DNA of 35,528 bases from Chondrus crispus (lineage: Eukaryota > Rhodophyta > Florideophyceae > Gigartinales > Gigartinaceae): positions 504,679 to 540,206 of the forward strand of contig NW_005179151.1 in the NCBI RefSeq assembly GCF_000350225.1, in the 5' to 3' direction. The position numbers and the translations under genes are program-made. Below are positions 19,514 to 28,576 of this stretch, in pieces. Under the pieces are notes generated by a model. It was not told the origin of the DNA, made no database searches, and saw only the letters and a program-made list of their open reading frames with translations. How positions within the stretch are numbered: the first letter of the stretch is position 1; every line of letters begins with the position of its first letter.

Positions 19514-19540
19514 TCCCTCCAAATTCCCTGTTTGGAGGGA
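19514..19540. repeat. Hairpin TCCCTCCAAA / TTTGGAGGGA
   Basis: Ten-base perfect arms with a seven-base loop. Confidence 0.8.
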
Positions 19541-19714
19541 GCGCGTGCCTGACCTTGACCAGGCAGGAGTTGCCCTCCCGGGTGAAGGTTATGAAAACAC
19601 GGGGGACGATCAGTGCGATGTGATTGCCATGTACTGCCTTGTGCACCCGTTCCACCACGAATAGCAGCATCTTCTGAGCGCCCTTCAGCATTCTTTAGCA
19701 CCCTTTACATTCAG

Positions 19715-19720
19715 TTATAA
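19715..19720 (+). promoter_or_regulatory. TATA-like box of family gene 3
   Basis: TTATAA, 136 bases before the ATG, in the same relative position as in members 1 and 2. Confidence 0.45.
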
Positions 19721-19850
19721 CCGCAGCGGGCATCAACTTGCTTTCTTCTTTTCGGTCTTCATTCGGTCATCTTCACCGTCCTCCACACGACTCGTCCAAC
19801 CTCAACCGAGAACCAGCACGTCCCATTCACTGAACATAACCCTTTTCGCC

Positions 19851-20306
19851 ATGTTCGACCACTCTCTCCCCACCTCTCGTCGCCTCGTCCGCTCCGGCTT
19901 TCTCCTCGCCGCAACCCTCACCCTCTCGCTCATTGCGCACTCGTGCAACGCCATCCCACTGCCCCTACCCGCACCTGGTACCGTGCCAGCCCTACCAACT
20001 CCCGAACCCAACAACAACCATATGTGGCGATCTAACTACTCGCTTCTCGCTATGGGTCTTGTAGTTATCGTCAACTTCATCTACCTCGTCCGATGGGTCA
20101 CTGATTGGTGTTGCAACTGTCCTACCGACCTCCTTCGCTCCTCAGCCATCCCAGACAATCACGTCCTTCCCCTGTCTGTACCGCATTTGACAACGGCGGA
20201 GGATGCCGGTAGAGTTGTGTCGTCCTATGTCGATGTCACCCTTTCTTCCGTCAATCGCCGAGTCACGCTATCGTCAACCACATCGTCTGGGGAACCCCAC
20301 GCCTGA
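19851..20306 (+). CDS. Small single-pass membrane protein, family member 3 (151 aa)
   Basis: Same family as members 1 and 2. Signal-like segment about 14-34 (GFLLAATLTLSLIAHSCNA); Pro-rich 35-58; sequon Asn62-Tyr-Ser; span about 64-85 (LLAMGLVVIVNFIYLVRWV); Cys-Cys-Asn-Cys 87-90; one PDNHVLP unit; tail VSSYVDVTLSSVNRRVTLSS. The C-terminus is nine residues longer than in member 2 because the shared stop position is changed, so it runs on to SSGEPHA. The start ATG and the ~130-base leader match the other two copies. Residue identity is highest around the span and the end of the tail, which suggests that those parts carry the function. Confidence 0.8.
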   Translation: MFDHSLPTSRRLVRSGFLLAATLTLSLIAHSCNAIPLPLPAPGTVPALPTPEPNNNHMWRSNYSLLAMGLVVIVNFIYLVRWVTDWCCNCPTDLLRSSAIPDNHVLPLSVPHLTTAEDAGRVVSSYVDVTLSSVNRRVTLSSTTSSGEPHA

Positions 20307-20411
20307 ACCCCACGCCTGACCTCATCCTCCTGCGCTCAATGTCTATCCCTCTTTTTGTTGTGGTCTTGATCGTGAGCACCCAAGCCTCGACCCCAACCCA
20401 CCCTTTTGGTT

Positions 20412-20418
20412 TGTAAAT
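20412..20418 (+). promoter_or_regulatory. TGTAAAT, candidate polyadenylation signal of family gene 3
   Basis: 106 bases after the stop, aligned with the same word downstream of member 1. Confidence 0.4.
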
Positions 20419-21121
20419 GCTCACTTTGACATGACGGAATTTGTGTCGGTTTTCCACGAGATTTGCGAAATACATTCTTAGCTGAGTAGTGTCATATGGA
20501 TATGGACGGGTCCTGTTCGGCTTGGTTGGCGGCGAGGTTGAAACTTCGAACACGCTTACCGCGTTTGCTTTTTGTTCTGCCCACCCTTCTTCGATGTATG
20601 ATACTGTACACGATATATCTATTCAGCATAGCATATCGTTCATACAGAACTATTTTCTGTATTGTGTAATGCGTTTCGAAGAATTGAGCGGACGTTTGCA
20701 ATCCTGGTATTAGCTCACATGAAGAACGTCTGTTGTGTCAAGGTGTGGTGTGCCCTTTGCACCCCTGGAAAGTGGGCTGAATCAAAAGAACCCATTGCTC
20801 TCCCCCCTACGAGCAACCTCTGCACGCCGAGTACAGTACTCGAACAAGTCTCATTGCGCGCCGGCAGTGGTGCACCTTTTTGGTGCAGTAATTGTATTGC
20901 GTACTTTCGCTTGCTGTAAACGTGGGAATCCTTGAGCGCTGTGGTGAAGAGCTTTATTTTTCTAACATTCAGGGGAGCCGATGCAATATCACGAGGCAGG
21001 CGTCAAGGCCTCACACTTGGGCTGGATACGATAGGGCGGCGCCGTCAAAAGAGTTTTATTTTTCTAACATTGCCGCGCCGTCTACGCATTTATTTTCACT
21101 AATCAAGGGGGGGCCGATGCC

Positions 21122-21140
21122 ATATCACAGCCTGTGATAT
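21122..21140. repeat. Perfect palindrome ATATCACAG C CTGTGATAT
   Basis: Nine-base arms inside one GGCCGATGC repeat unit. Confidence 0.85.
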
Positions 21141-21463
21141 GTGATTCACAGGGCAGGCTTCAAGGACTCATGTGCGTAGTGTGAACACTTGGGTCGGACA
21201 GGATAAGGCCTGGCCATGATAAGGCATGCGGGCGAGGGTGGCTGAGGCAACACTTGACCATGACCATATGGCGTAGCTCAGGCGCTTAGAGAGTCGGGAC
21301 TTTGCTGTACCAAATGTGATACCGGTGCGGATAGCAATTTTTTTGCGCGAGAGACTCGAGCACAGCTGTAGAGCGGCTACTGGGAGCGCCCAGGGTGTCG
21401 AACGCAAGAGGCACAAAGTGCCAGTCCAGAAGGGGGAGAGCGGCGTTGGATTCTAGATGTATG

Positions 21464-22161
21464 TACCCTTCCCCAAAAGGGTAATTTGGAGTAAACTTTG
21501 AAATATGGCAAAAACAAACAGATTTATTAGTAGGATATCAAAACACTCGGCCCCATGACACAAAACTGGGTCAAAAGTTCGTTGGTAGCTTCAGATTGGT
21601 CAGAAAACGGATATTATTTGAGATATTCACATTTGTCTATCCATCACAAGTGGCCTCCTTTTGAGGAAGGAGAGGGCAATTTGGAGTGTCTATGTCATGC
21701 GCATGAAGCGTGACCAGCGCCTCGACGACATCGTTCTCTTCCATGGAACGTTCTCCCAAAGATGCCACTACGGTCTCCGGTGCTGATCTGCATCGCTTGG
21801 ACCGGTCAGAACACTCAAAACCTTGGGGGAAAGCAGCTTGTGCATTGGAAATCGCCAATTTTCGTATCTTTTTCATCCTTTTGGCTTCTTCTTTTTGAAG
21901 CCTCATATGTTCTCTTTGCGCCTTTTATGCTTCTTAAGCTCCTCTTTTGCCTCTTTGGCAGCAGCAGCAGCAACTTGGCGTTCTTGGGCTCCCCATGTGT
22001 CAAATATAGAGCGGGGGTTCCATGTTGCAGCACTGGGCGTGATTCAGCCTGTTTTCCTTTCTCGTTCACAACTGTGCGGTTCAACACACTATATTTTTCG
22101 AAAAAATCAACGCTCTCCAAATTACCCTTTTTCTCCAAATTACCCCTTTTGGGGAAGGGTA
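21464..22161. mobile_element. Candidate ~0.7-kb element with 28-29-bp terminal inverted repeats
   Basis: TACCCTTCCCCAAAAGGG begins the left end (21464-21491) and the right end (22133-22161) is its complement, with one extra base. A second inner copy of CTCCAAATTACCC lies at about 22115. It may duplicate TA at its ends. Overlapping antisense frames inside (21637-21906 and 21815-22138) are Lys/Arg-rich and probably fragments of one broken frame. No transposase was recognised. It is inserted within the repeat mosaic. Confidence 0.6.
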
Positions 22162-22744
22162 GAGCTGAGCGGATAATGCGAGCACCGTCATGATTTCTTT
22201 ATTTCTCTAACATTGTGTAAGGGGGCCGTCATATCGATTTTATTTGTCTAACATTATTGTAATGTAATAAGGGGGGCCGATGCTGTAATGGGGTAAATTT
22301 ATTCAAATTCTAGGAGGGGGCCGATGCGGTACCACGAGGCAGGCGTCAGGTGCTCATGTGAGCTCAAATTTTGAGCTTCAAAGTGTGAACACTTGGGCTG
22401 GATGCTGTAAGGGGGGGGTAAATTTATCAATGCAGAAGGGGTGCGCTTAAAATGCTGTACGTGTATTTTTTATTCAAATGCTAGGGGTACCGATGCTGTA
22501 TCACGGGGCAGGCGTCAAGGACTTACACTTGGGCGGGGCTCGATAGGGCCGCGCCGTGATAGGGCATACGGGAAAGGGTGGCAGAGGCCAAACTGGACCA
22601 AACAGCGAAACTGATGCGTTGTAGTAGACGTATCTTGGCGGTCCCGTAAGATGAATATGTCGCTGTAATTTGAGCTTATCATAACATTATCTTTAGTAAC
22701 GTATAAATAACATAAAAATATATCGCTGTTAACGGTAATATGTG

Positions 22745-22816
22745 GCGGTGTTCGTCTAGTGGCTAGGACCCCACGTTGTGGCCGTGGAAACGGGAGTTCA
22801 ATTCTCCCATACCGCA
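22745..22816 (+). tRNA. tRNA-His (anticodon GTG)
   Basis: A complete cloverleaf. Acceptor GCGGTGT pairs with ATACCGC (one G-T pair), discriminator A. D-arm GTC/GAC. Anticodon stem CCACG/CGTGG with loop TTGTGGC, giving GTG. T-arm GGGAG/CTCCC with loop TTCAATT. There is no intron. Internal A and B boxes are recognisable (TCGTCTAGTGG; GAGTTCAATTC). It lies 162 bases upstream of PSMA5 in the same orientation. Confidence 0.96.
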
Positions 22817-22822
22817 CTCCGA

Positions 22823-22827
22823 TTTTT
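22823..22827 (+). terminator. RNA polymerase III terminator (T5)
   Basis: A run of five T begins six bases after the tRNA end, the usual Pol III stop. Confidence 0.8.
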
Positions 22828-22978
22828 GCTTCATTTTTGGCTCCTGCTTCCAGCATTGGATACATGGGGCACAGCCAATTGATCTACGCCTATCCAGACC
22901 GACTGCCTTGGCTTCGAATCTATCATCAACGTCCCATCGCCCCTGCGCAAGTCTCCGCTCGCCCGCTCGGTATCCATC

Positions 22979-23707
22979 ATGTTTCTCACGCGATCCGAGT
23001 ACGATCGCGGAGTCAATACTTTTTCCCCCGAAGGACGCCTGTTCCAAGTCGAATACGCCATCGAAGCGATCAAGCTCGGCTCCACCGCTGTCGGCATCCA
23101 AACCGCCGATGGCGTCGTCATCGCCGTCGAGAAGCGCTTGAGCTCCCCTTTGCTCGTCCCCACTTCTGTGGAGAAGATCATGCAGATCGACTCCCACATC
23201 GGCTGCGCAATGTCCGGCCTCACCGCTGACGCCCGCACCCTCATCGATCACGCCCGCGTCCAGACTCTTCACCATCGCTTCGTCTACGATGAACCCATGA
23301 CGCCCCGTGCCTGCACTCAGGCTTTGTGCGATCTAGCATTGCGCTTCGGAGAAGACGGCAAAGACGAAGACGCCATGTCCCGTCCTTTCGGCGTCGCCTT
23401 GCTCGTCGCTGGCGTCGACCACACGGGGCCTAACTTGTACCATACCGATCCGAGTGGTACCTACGTCAAATGGAAGGCAAAGGCTATCGGCGCGGGAAGC
23501 GAGGGCGCTCAGACAGCTTTGCAAGAGAGCTACAGCTCCAATATGAGCATGCAGGAAGCGGAGACCCTTGCTCTGCGCACCCTCAAGCAGGTCATGGAGG
23601 AGAAGCTTGATGGAACCAATGTTGAAATTGCCGCCATTAGAAAGGAGAAGGGCGAGTTTCGAATTTATTCTCAGGAGGAACTCAAGGAATGTATTACTCG
23701 CTTGTAG
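22979..23707 (+). CDS. PSMA5: 20S proteasome subunit alpha type-5
   Basis: 242 residues, the normal length for alpha-5. It forms one of seven distinct outer-ring subunits of the 20S core that gates substrate entry; it is not catalytic. The alpha-subunit N-terminal signature is present ([20 protein letters not shown], about 8-27), followed by [15 protein letters not shown], the [15 protein letters not shown] stretch and [11 protein letters not shown], then the DPSGTY...[10 protein letters not shown] block, all as in eukaryotic alpha-5. It is a single uninterrupted exon with strong G/C third positions, unlike the surrounding repeats. The start ATG is immediately followed by the conserved N-terminal sequence. 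Assignment to alpha-5 rather than another alpha is by the N-terminal [23 protein letters not shown] block and overall length. Confidence 0.97.
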   Translation: MFLTRSEYDRGVNTFSPEGRLFQVEYAIEAIKLGSTAVGIQTADGVVIAVEKRLSSPLLVPTSVEKIMQIDSHIGCAMSGLTADARTLIDHARVQTLHHRFVYDEPMTPRACTQALCDLALRFGEDGKDEDAMSRPFGVALLVAGVDHTGPNLYHTDPSGTYVKWKAKAIGAGSEGAQTALQESYSSNMSMQEAETLALRTLKQVMEEKLDGTNVEIAAIRKEKGEFRIYSQEELKECITRL

Positions 23708-23806
23708 GGCGTGCTGGTCACGAAAGCAAGTCGCCTCAACTGACAAGCTGTTACATACGGATGCGGATCGGCCGCTCGATTTTGTTCTGCGGTGATTTGT
23801 GCTTTT

Positions 23807-23813
23807 TGTAAAT
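23807..23813 (+). promoter_or_regulatory. TGTAAAT, candidate polyadenylation signal of PSMA5
   Basis: 100 bases after the stop in a T-rich context, the same word as downstream of the membrane-protein family genes. Confidence 0.4.
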
Positions 23814-24258
23814 AGCGCCTTACTTCACGCATTCATTCCAGACCATTGGGGAGAGCGCTATTTCTGACTACAATTTGCAGTCGTGTGCTGCTGTCAAGCT
23901 GTTTTCAAATAGAGGCTCGCATACTTGTTTGATTGTGCCTCTGTATCGAGACCTTGCCCACGTGAACACACTGGAGATTACGCGCATCAGCTACGCAGCA
24001 GACTGTACGATACTGTTCGTCTTCACGACATGTGCACCAGTCGATGCCCCAGCGATTCATATTTCATGGCGCTATCAATGAATATGGGAATGTGTCTCTA
24101 GGCTGTCCCGAAATGTCCGCCCTGATCGAAACAATATCATTCAGGATGAATGAATCCTCTTTTGCGGCTACAACGCCTTCACTCTTTCAGTCGAGAAGCG
24201 AAAGTTCTCTCCGTTCTATTCTAAAATCAAAACTGATCCATTTGCATTATTTCTGTGT
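23814..24258. other. Intergenic region between convergent PSMA5 and LARP-like genes
   Basis: No gene was recognised. It includes most of one copy of a diverged dispersed repeat (24164-24297) whose inverted partner is at 33865-34003. Confidence 0.5.
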
Positions 24259-24297
24259 GTTTACATATGCGTCCGAAAGACATGTTCGGGATTGCCC
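24164..24297. repeat. Diverged dispersed repeat, copy A
   Basis: Aligns by eye (roughly three-quarters identical, few indels) with the reverse complement of 33865-34003, sharing AACGCCTTCACTC, TTCAGTCGAGAA and TATTCTAAAATCA. The open frame is not preserved between copies, so it is not treated as coding. Confidence 0.7.
24259..24265 (-). promoter_or_regulatory. TGTAAAC on the minus strand, candidate polyadenylation signal of the LARP-like gene
   Basis: Begins 93 bases past the stop of the minus-strand gene and shares TGTAAA with the other host-like genes. Confidence 0.35.
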
Positions 24298-24357
24298 CCT
24301 ACGTCAGGGCTAGCGTGCAGCACAGTTAACCTTGACCTAGACTATCTTGGGAGAAGA

Positions 24358-25980
24358 TCAACGTGGCCCAACGCTAGCAGATTGCGGGAGCGGAGGAAAA
24401 TTCGCCGCATGTAGAGGCGACATGTCCTTTGACACCACTGAAGTCCTTCGCCTATCTCGCTGATCGTGCTGATCGTCCCCATACTTATCTCGATGATCGC
24501 GCCGACCGTCTCTGCTTTGCCAGCGCCGAGCACGCTGTGGGGATCTGCTCTTCACGTTGCGAGGCCGATTGGTCTGTGATGGGACAGAAGACCGGTCTTG
24601 TACTGTCTTCAAACATGACTTGTAGCTCTCTACGTGACTCGACTGCCTAGAGGCGGGAGCGCCCCATTCCCTTGTGCGTTGATTGCGAACAACTGGGCTT
24701 CGCGTTTCTGGAGCCCCTCTGTCGGGCATCTGACGATGCGTGGTGTTGCCTTCCGAGCTAATGTCAGAACCCACTTGTTCAATTAGCGTCCCATTCATGT
24801 CACAGCACTGACCAGCAAGGCTGCCATGATCTACATTCTCTGCGTATCGTGCTGGTAACCCTCGTCGCTCAGCTTTGCACGACCTGAGCTCTGAACGTGA
24901 TTCAACGGAGCTCAATTGCGACAAAGGAGGAGGAGTCACCGTGCTGCGGGTGTGGTACTCAGGGGCTTGCAGTTGAGCGCGGTGGGAAGACACAGCTGCC
25001 GTCGCTGGCTCCGCGCAAGAATACTTTGCTGAATGAAGTGCCTGTTGCGCCTTGTCTCGACGCGATCCGTGATCCCTTCTCTGCCTGACTGCTGTACCTT
25101 GCGGCTGCACTACTGCGGGAACTGGATGTGTGCGGGGCATGGATCGGGTCCCCGGGTGGTCGCTGTCTAATTTATGATGTGAAGGGAGCCGATTCCCCTC
25201 TTCCGCTTCCATGGCCTGTGGTGGATGTTCAACAGCCGCTGCCCCTCTGTGCCTTTGGGACCTGGCACTCATTTCGCCTTCCGTAGCGGCCCCATTTTGT
25301 AACGCCGTAGTCGGGATACCCCGCAGTTGTGTGGACTGCTGGTCATCCGTGAAAACAGCATGAACGGTGGCTTGTTGCTGGTCGTAGAAGGACCCAACTT
25401 GTTGTGTGAAAGCTGGGTTGTCTGCAAGCACCGGAATAGGGTAGGGAACAGGCGACCCCAGTAGCTGCTGGGGCGCCTCCACAGGGAAAGTCCCAGGTTC
25501 GCAATTAGACGCGGTAGCATTGGGCGGCAAAGCAAAGTGCTCAGGCGAGACTGGACGGTGCAATGGAAATTGAACTCCAAAGTGTTGCGCGTACTGTTCC
25601 TCATGCGGCCATTGCTGTTGAAACTGCAGCTGGTTTGGGGCGTGCTGTGGGAGCGGATATGCAGCTGGAATGCCATACGGAGGGCATGCTAGCTGGAAGG
25701 ACCCGGGCACGATATAAACTGGACATGGCATGAGGCGGACAAACAGGAAGGAGACGTCGACCTCCAGCGCGCGGGAGTAAGTCGCCAGTGCCCTTGCAAC
25801 ATCAAATGGGCTTGAAGCGCCAAGTAGGGTCATTCGGGGCCAGCTGCATATCTCTGAGAGAAGCACCCAGCCATCAGAATGCATCATATCCTGCAGGTAG
25901 CGATCGTGCGGAAGATTAGATGGACTGAAATAGAACTCGATCTGCAAGACAATAGCCAGTGTATGCTGGAAGAATGACAT
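24358..25980 (-). CDS. La-motif (LARP-like) RNA-binding protein, 540 aa
   Basis: The N-terminus is a La motif: LQIEFYFSPSNLPHDRYLQDM (12-32) then DGWVLLSEICSWPRM (36-50) and a final helix to about residue 76. This matches the QIEYYFS..NL..D.FL...D..G.V.L..I..F.R pattern of La-related proteins, which bind RNA 3' ends, poly(A) or 5' caps. No RRM follows. The rest is low-complexity: Pro/Gln-rich (80-230), then basic and Arg/Asp-rich (about 475-520), ending in ANFPPLPQ, a short motif common in LARP tails. The ATG at 25980 puts the La motif almost at the very N-terminus. A CTTGCAG just inside the frame could be a splice acceptor, so a longer upstream exon cannot be excluded. LARP1 versus LARP4/6 class is not resolved. 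It is convergent with PSMA5. Confidence 0.85.
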   Translation of the reverse strand: MSFFQHTLAIVLQIEFYFSPSNLPHDRYLQDMMHSDGWVLLSEICSWPRMTLLGASSPFDVARALATYSRALEVDVSFLFVRLMPCPVYIVPGSFQLACPPYGIPAAYPLPQHAPNQLQFQQQWPHEEQYAQHFGVQFPLHRPVSPEHFALPPNATASNCEPGTFPVEAPQQLLGSPVPYPIPVLADNPAFTQQVGSFYDQQQATVHAVFTDDQQSTQLRGIPTTALQNGAATEGEMSARSQRHRGAAAVEHPPQAMEAEEGNRLPSHHKLDSDHPGTRSMPRTHPVPAVVQPQGTAVRQRRDHGSRRDKAQQALHSAKYSCAEPATAAVSSHRAQLQAPEYHTRSTVTPPPLSQLSSVESRSELRSCKAERRGLPARYAENVDHGSLAGQCCDMNGTLIEQVGSDISSEGNTTHRQMPDRGAPETRSPVVRNQRTREWGAPASRQSSHVESYKSCLKTVQDRSSVPSQTNRPRNVKSRSPQRARRWQSRDGRRDHRDKYGDDQHDQRDRRRTSVVSKDMSPLHAANFPPLPQSASVGPR

Positions 25981-26095
25981 CTTGGAACGGGTTCAGGGTG
26001 CGATTGTGCGAATGGGATGTGGATAAAGAAACAGTGGACGACAACAACGAGAGGCTGTAGGGTGCTGCAGCGGGGTGTTCCAGAGCTTGAAAAGT

Positions 26096-27485
26096 AGCAA
26101 GAGAGTCGATAAAATCGTTTTGAGGCGAGAGATACAATAAAAGCCGAAAGTACGGTTGAAATATCCTTACTAAGACCGATTTGCTGCTGAGGTAGCACTG
26201 AGAGTGGTTCGAAAAGTAGGAAATGCAATTGAATCAGAAGAGGGCGTGTGAGGAGATCAAAAGGCGAGCGAGTGTTGGATAGCTGAGTAGCGAAGCGAAA
26301 TTGAAGGCGAAAAAGAGATGGGTCAGGAAGAGGGAGAGTTGAGTTGATGAGCGGAGTCGAAGACGAAGCCGAGATGAGTCAAGCAAAGATATAGCTTGGA
26401 GTAGAGTAGGCAAAGCAGATGGTGACAGAAGGAGGTATGGGGTGGTATTTATGTGGGTTAGGAAGAGAACGCAGAGGTTGGAACGCAAATTGAAAAGATT
26501 AAGTGGCAAGCGGGAACGGTCCCAGAGAGGAGAGGGGAGGAGGGTGACGGAAGATTGTGTTGCGTGAAAGTGGGTCGGTTGTCAATTTTCAATTGTCATT
26601 GTGCGTGGGATACGGGGCGTGGAAAGTGCACGATTCGAGGGGCATGATTCCGGTTGAATGGCTTCGGAAATGGCGAGAATCCGGGGCCGTTGGTCGACAC
26701 GGAAGGAGGGAGGAGCATCGTGATTGAGGAAAGTGGAGAGGCATGGTTGCAGCCGTGACGGAAACAGCGTCCCCACCAAGGTGGCAAGATACTGTCGCAC
26801 CTTCTGTGATGACGGTGACGGTTGAGGCACGAGGGAGAAGGTTTCTGGATGGTTGCTGAATATGGAAATGCGGGGAAGCTGGAAAGCATTAAAAGAACCG
26901 TCTGGACCGCCAGGACGGGAGAGGAGTTAGGGGTCGATGTCGGGTCATGGGTTAAACTAAATGCCGCTCGAGGGAATATATGTTTACGTGTCGCGTGAGG
27001 AGATCACAGTAGATCACGGATCAGAATCATGTTGGTGACGTGTTTCGTCACGTTTTTTAGCTGTGCTATGTGCATGTGTGGATTGAATTAATTCGTCATA
27101 CAGTTCGGTAAACGAGATATTGCACACCGCTGAGAAGGGTGAGAAAGGCGCATTATTCACAGCGTGCATTGCTCGAAACATCCACATGTCGGCGACCCCA
27201 ACTGTGCAGCCCAGAAACTTCGGACACGTGTGAACGCCGCTTATTTTTAGCAGGACTAAACCTTGTGCACTGTTCATGAAATGCGCTACCCAAAAGTGCA
27301 TTACTACAACACTGCGCTGCGCATACCTTTTCCTGTCCTAGTGCTACTCGTTCTTTCTCTAGCTAGACTAAAGGTGACTTTCATCCAGCCAATATGCAGA
27401 GGTTCACAACTTCTTGATGATCGCCAACGAGATAATTAATTTACTATACGGCATAGGCGCACAACGCGTGTGCTTCTACTTTGCA
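26096..27485. repeat. Left arm of a large inverted duplication (upstream region of the LARP-like gene)
   Basis: 1,390 bases matching the reverse complement of 34139-35528 over exactly the same length. The part away from the gene (about 26580-27485) differs at only a few positions. The part nearest the LARP start differs by roughly 7 per cent by eye. It holds the presumptive promoter and leader of the LARP-like gene. Open frames inside are mirrored in the other arm but have no recognisable domain. Confidence 0.95.
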
Positions 27486-28328
27486 AAACTAGTGCTGCTG
27501 CTTTGCAGAATCTATAATGCAAGTTGTGTTATCGAGGCCTTTTTTCTATGTTCCACACTACAGTTGCAAATATTACGCGTGCGGACAGTCGATCACTCTC
27601 CCGCTAGTTTTCGCAAGAAAAGTTACATAATTGTAGCACACACATAAATAGATATGATTTGGGGGGACATTTGCATGTCCCTGTTCGCAAACGTAACACA
27701 ACTGCATGAAAAATTGGAGATAAACATGTCTTCTCTGTCCAAGTTCTTCAAAAGGTTGGTTTCCGGCTTACATAACCACCGTGTTCAACATGGACTCCGA
27801 TAGACAAATATATCCCTTACCATTTTATGCGCTCGCAATCCAGTCCTTAATATTAAGTTGGTATCCACACAAAGACCTGTCCCGAAAACGCAGTATTGCT
27901 TAATGACTGTAATACGACGTGTTCACTTACAAAAGAATAGGGAAGTGCGATTTTCTATCCCTGTCACATGCTTATGACATGAAAAGTTCATTTCCTCTGA
28001 GAGGATATTTCTGCCACACCTCATGCAAGTCCGAGGCCCAAGAAATGGAAGTGTAAAGGCGCTACAAGAACGCCCTATTCCTGCAAGTGAACATGGTCTC
28101 CACATAAACAAATAGTCAAACATCAAGGTAAGGCGACAGCTATGATTCAAATATTGTCATCGCGCTTTCCAAAGCGCGATGACAATATTTGAATCCTGGG
28201 TTTGGAGCAAGAGCCTCGCTCAATGCTCAAAAAGTATGATGGAAGACGTTATTCACGCAGCGTACACACTATTGTAAAATGACAGGGCAACTGCGGGCAG
28301 ACTGGCACTAGCATGTTTGGACGTGGCG
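27486..28328. other. Intergenic stretch between the duplication arm and the gypsy element
   Basis: No gene was recognised. A 75-codon minus-strand frame (27923-28150) has several Cys (CMRCG...CH) and ends at a GTAAGT, but nothing supports it further. It contains the 25-bp palindrome listed below. Confidence 0.5.
28144..28195. repeat. Perfect 25-bp inverted repeat with 2-base loop
   Basis: Arms 28144-28168 and 28171-28195, beginning GATTCAAATATTGTC and ending in the complement. Perfect pairing over 25 bases around CC. Confidence 0.95.
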
Positions 28329-28332
28329 GCCT
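28329..28332. repeat. Target-site duplication GCCT (left)
   Basis: Matches GCCT at 33663-33666 immediately outside the other LTR. A length of 4 bp is within the Ty3/gypsy range. Confidence 0.75.
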
Positions 28333-28564
28333 TATTGCCAGCACTCCACAACTCGTGGAGGTCTTGGGATCGATGCCTCTTTATTCTTTTGAACCTCAGG
28401 TCTTTGAGGCTTTATGTAGGGATTTGACTACCGGAAAACTACAGGAATCGCTAGACAGTTCCTCTCTTCTAGAATGCATGCACCATCATGGTGCATCAAA
28501 TAATGTCAAATGCAAGAGAGGGACAGCTGAAACTTCCCACAAGGTACTGTGTCACAGTACTACA
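28333..28564 (-). repeat. 3' LTR of the gypsy element
   Basis: In element sense it starts TGTAGTACTG and ends GGCAATA, not the usual CA. It contains two near-adjacent palindromes (GTACTGTG T CACAGTAC; TGCACCAT C ATGGTGCA) and an AATAAA (plus-strand TTTATT at 28380). Confidence 0.93.
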
Positions 28565-28576
28565 GTCCTCCCTCTC
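28565..28576 (-). promoter_or_regulatory. Polypurine tract (plus-strand DNA primer)
   Basis: In element sense GAGAGGGAGGAC directly precedes the 3' LTR, as expected for the PPT of LTR retrotransposons. It overlaps the pol stop codon. Confidence 0.75.

Larger units (their letters stand above)
18144..19714. other. Non-coding stretch with several small hairpins and a minisatellite
   Basis: No gene was recognised. Perfect short hairpins lie at 18175-18197, 18259-18275, 18877-18901 and 19514-19540, and a tandem repeat at 19381-19445. Long open frames around 18200-18660 follow a purine-rich composition bias and look spurious. Confidence 0.5.
20940..22620. repeat. Mosaic of short interspersed repeat units
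   Basis: TTTATTTTTCTAACATT occurs at 20953-20969 and 21055-21071, with variants at 22198-22214 and 22239-22255. A unit built on GGGGCCGATGC...ATCACGAGGCAGGCGTCAAGG recurs from about 20972, 21110, 22316 and 22488. A further unit (GATAAGGCATGCGGGCGAGGGTGGC) at about 21217 returns, diverged, at about 22556. No gene was found inside. It ends just upstream of the tRNA gene. Confidence 0.8.

Noticed and set aside
22763..23275. Minus-strand frames over the tRNA and PSMA5
   Set aside because: Antisense shadows of PSMA5; the tRNA part cannot be coding.
27014..27301. 95-codon frame conserved identically at 34323-34610
   Set aside because: Identity is explained by the nearly identical duplication arms, not by selection. 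No domain was recognised.
27923..28150. Cys-containing 75-codon minus-strand frame ending at GTAAGT
   Set aside because: Zinc-ribbon-like spacing is incomplete and no partner exon was found downstream.
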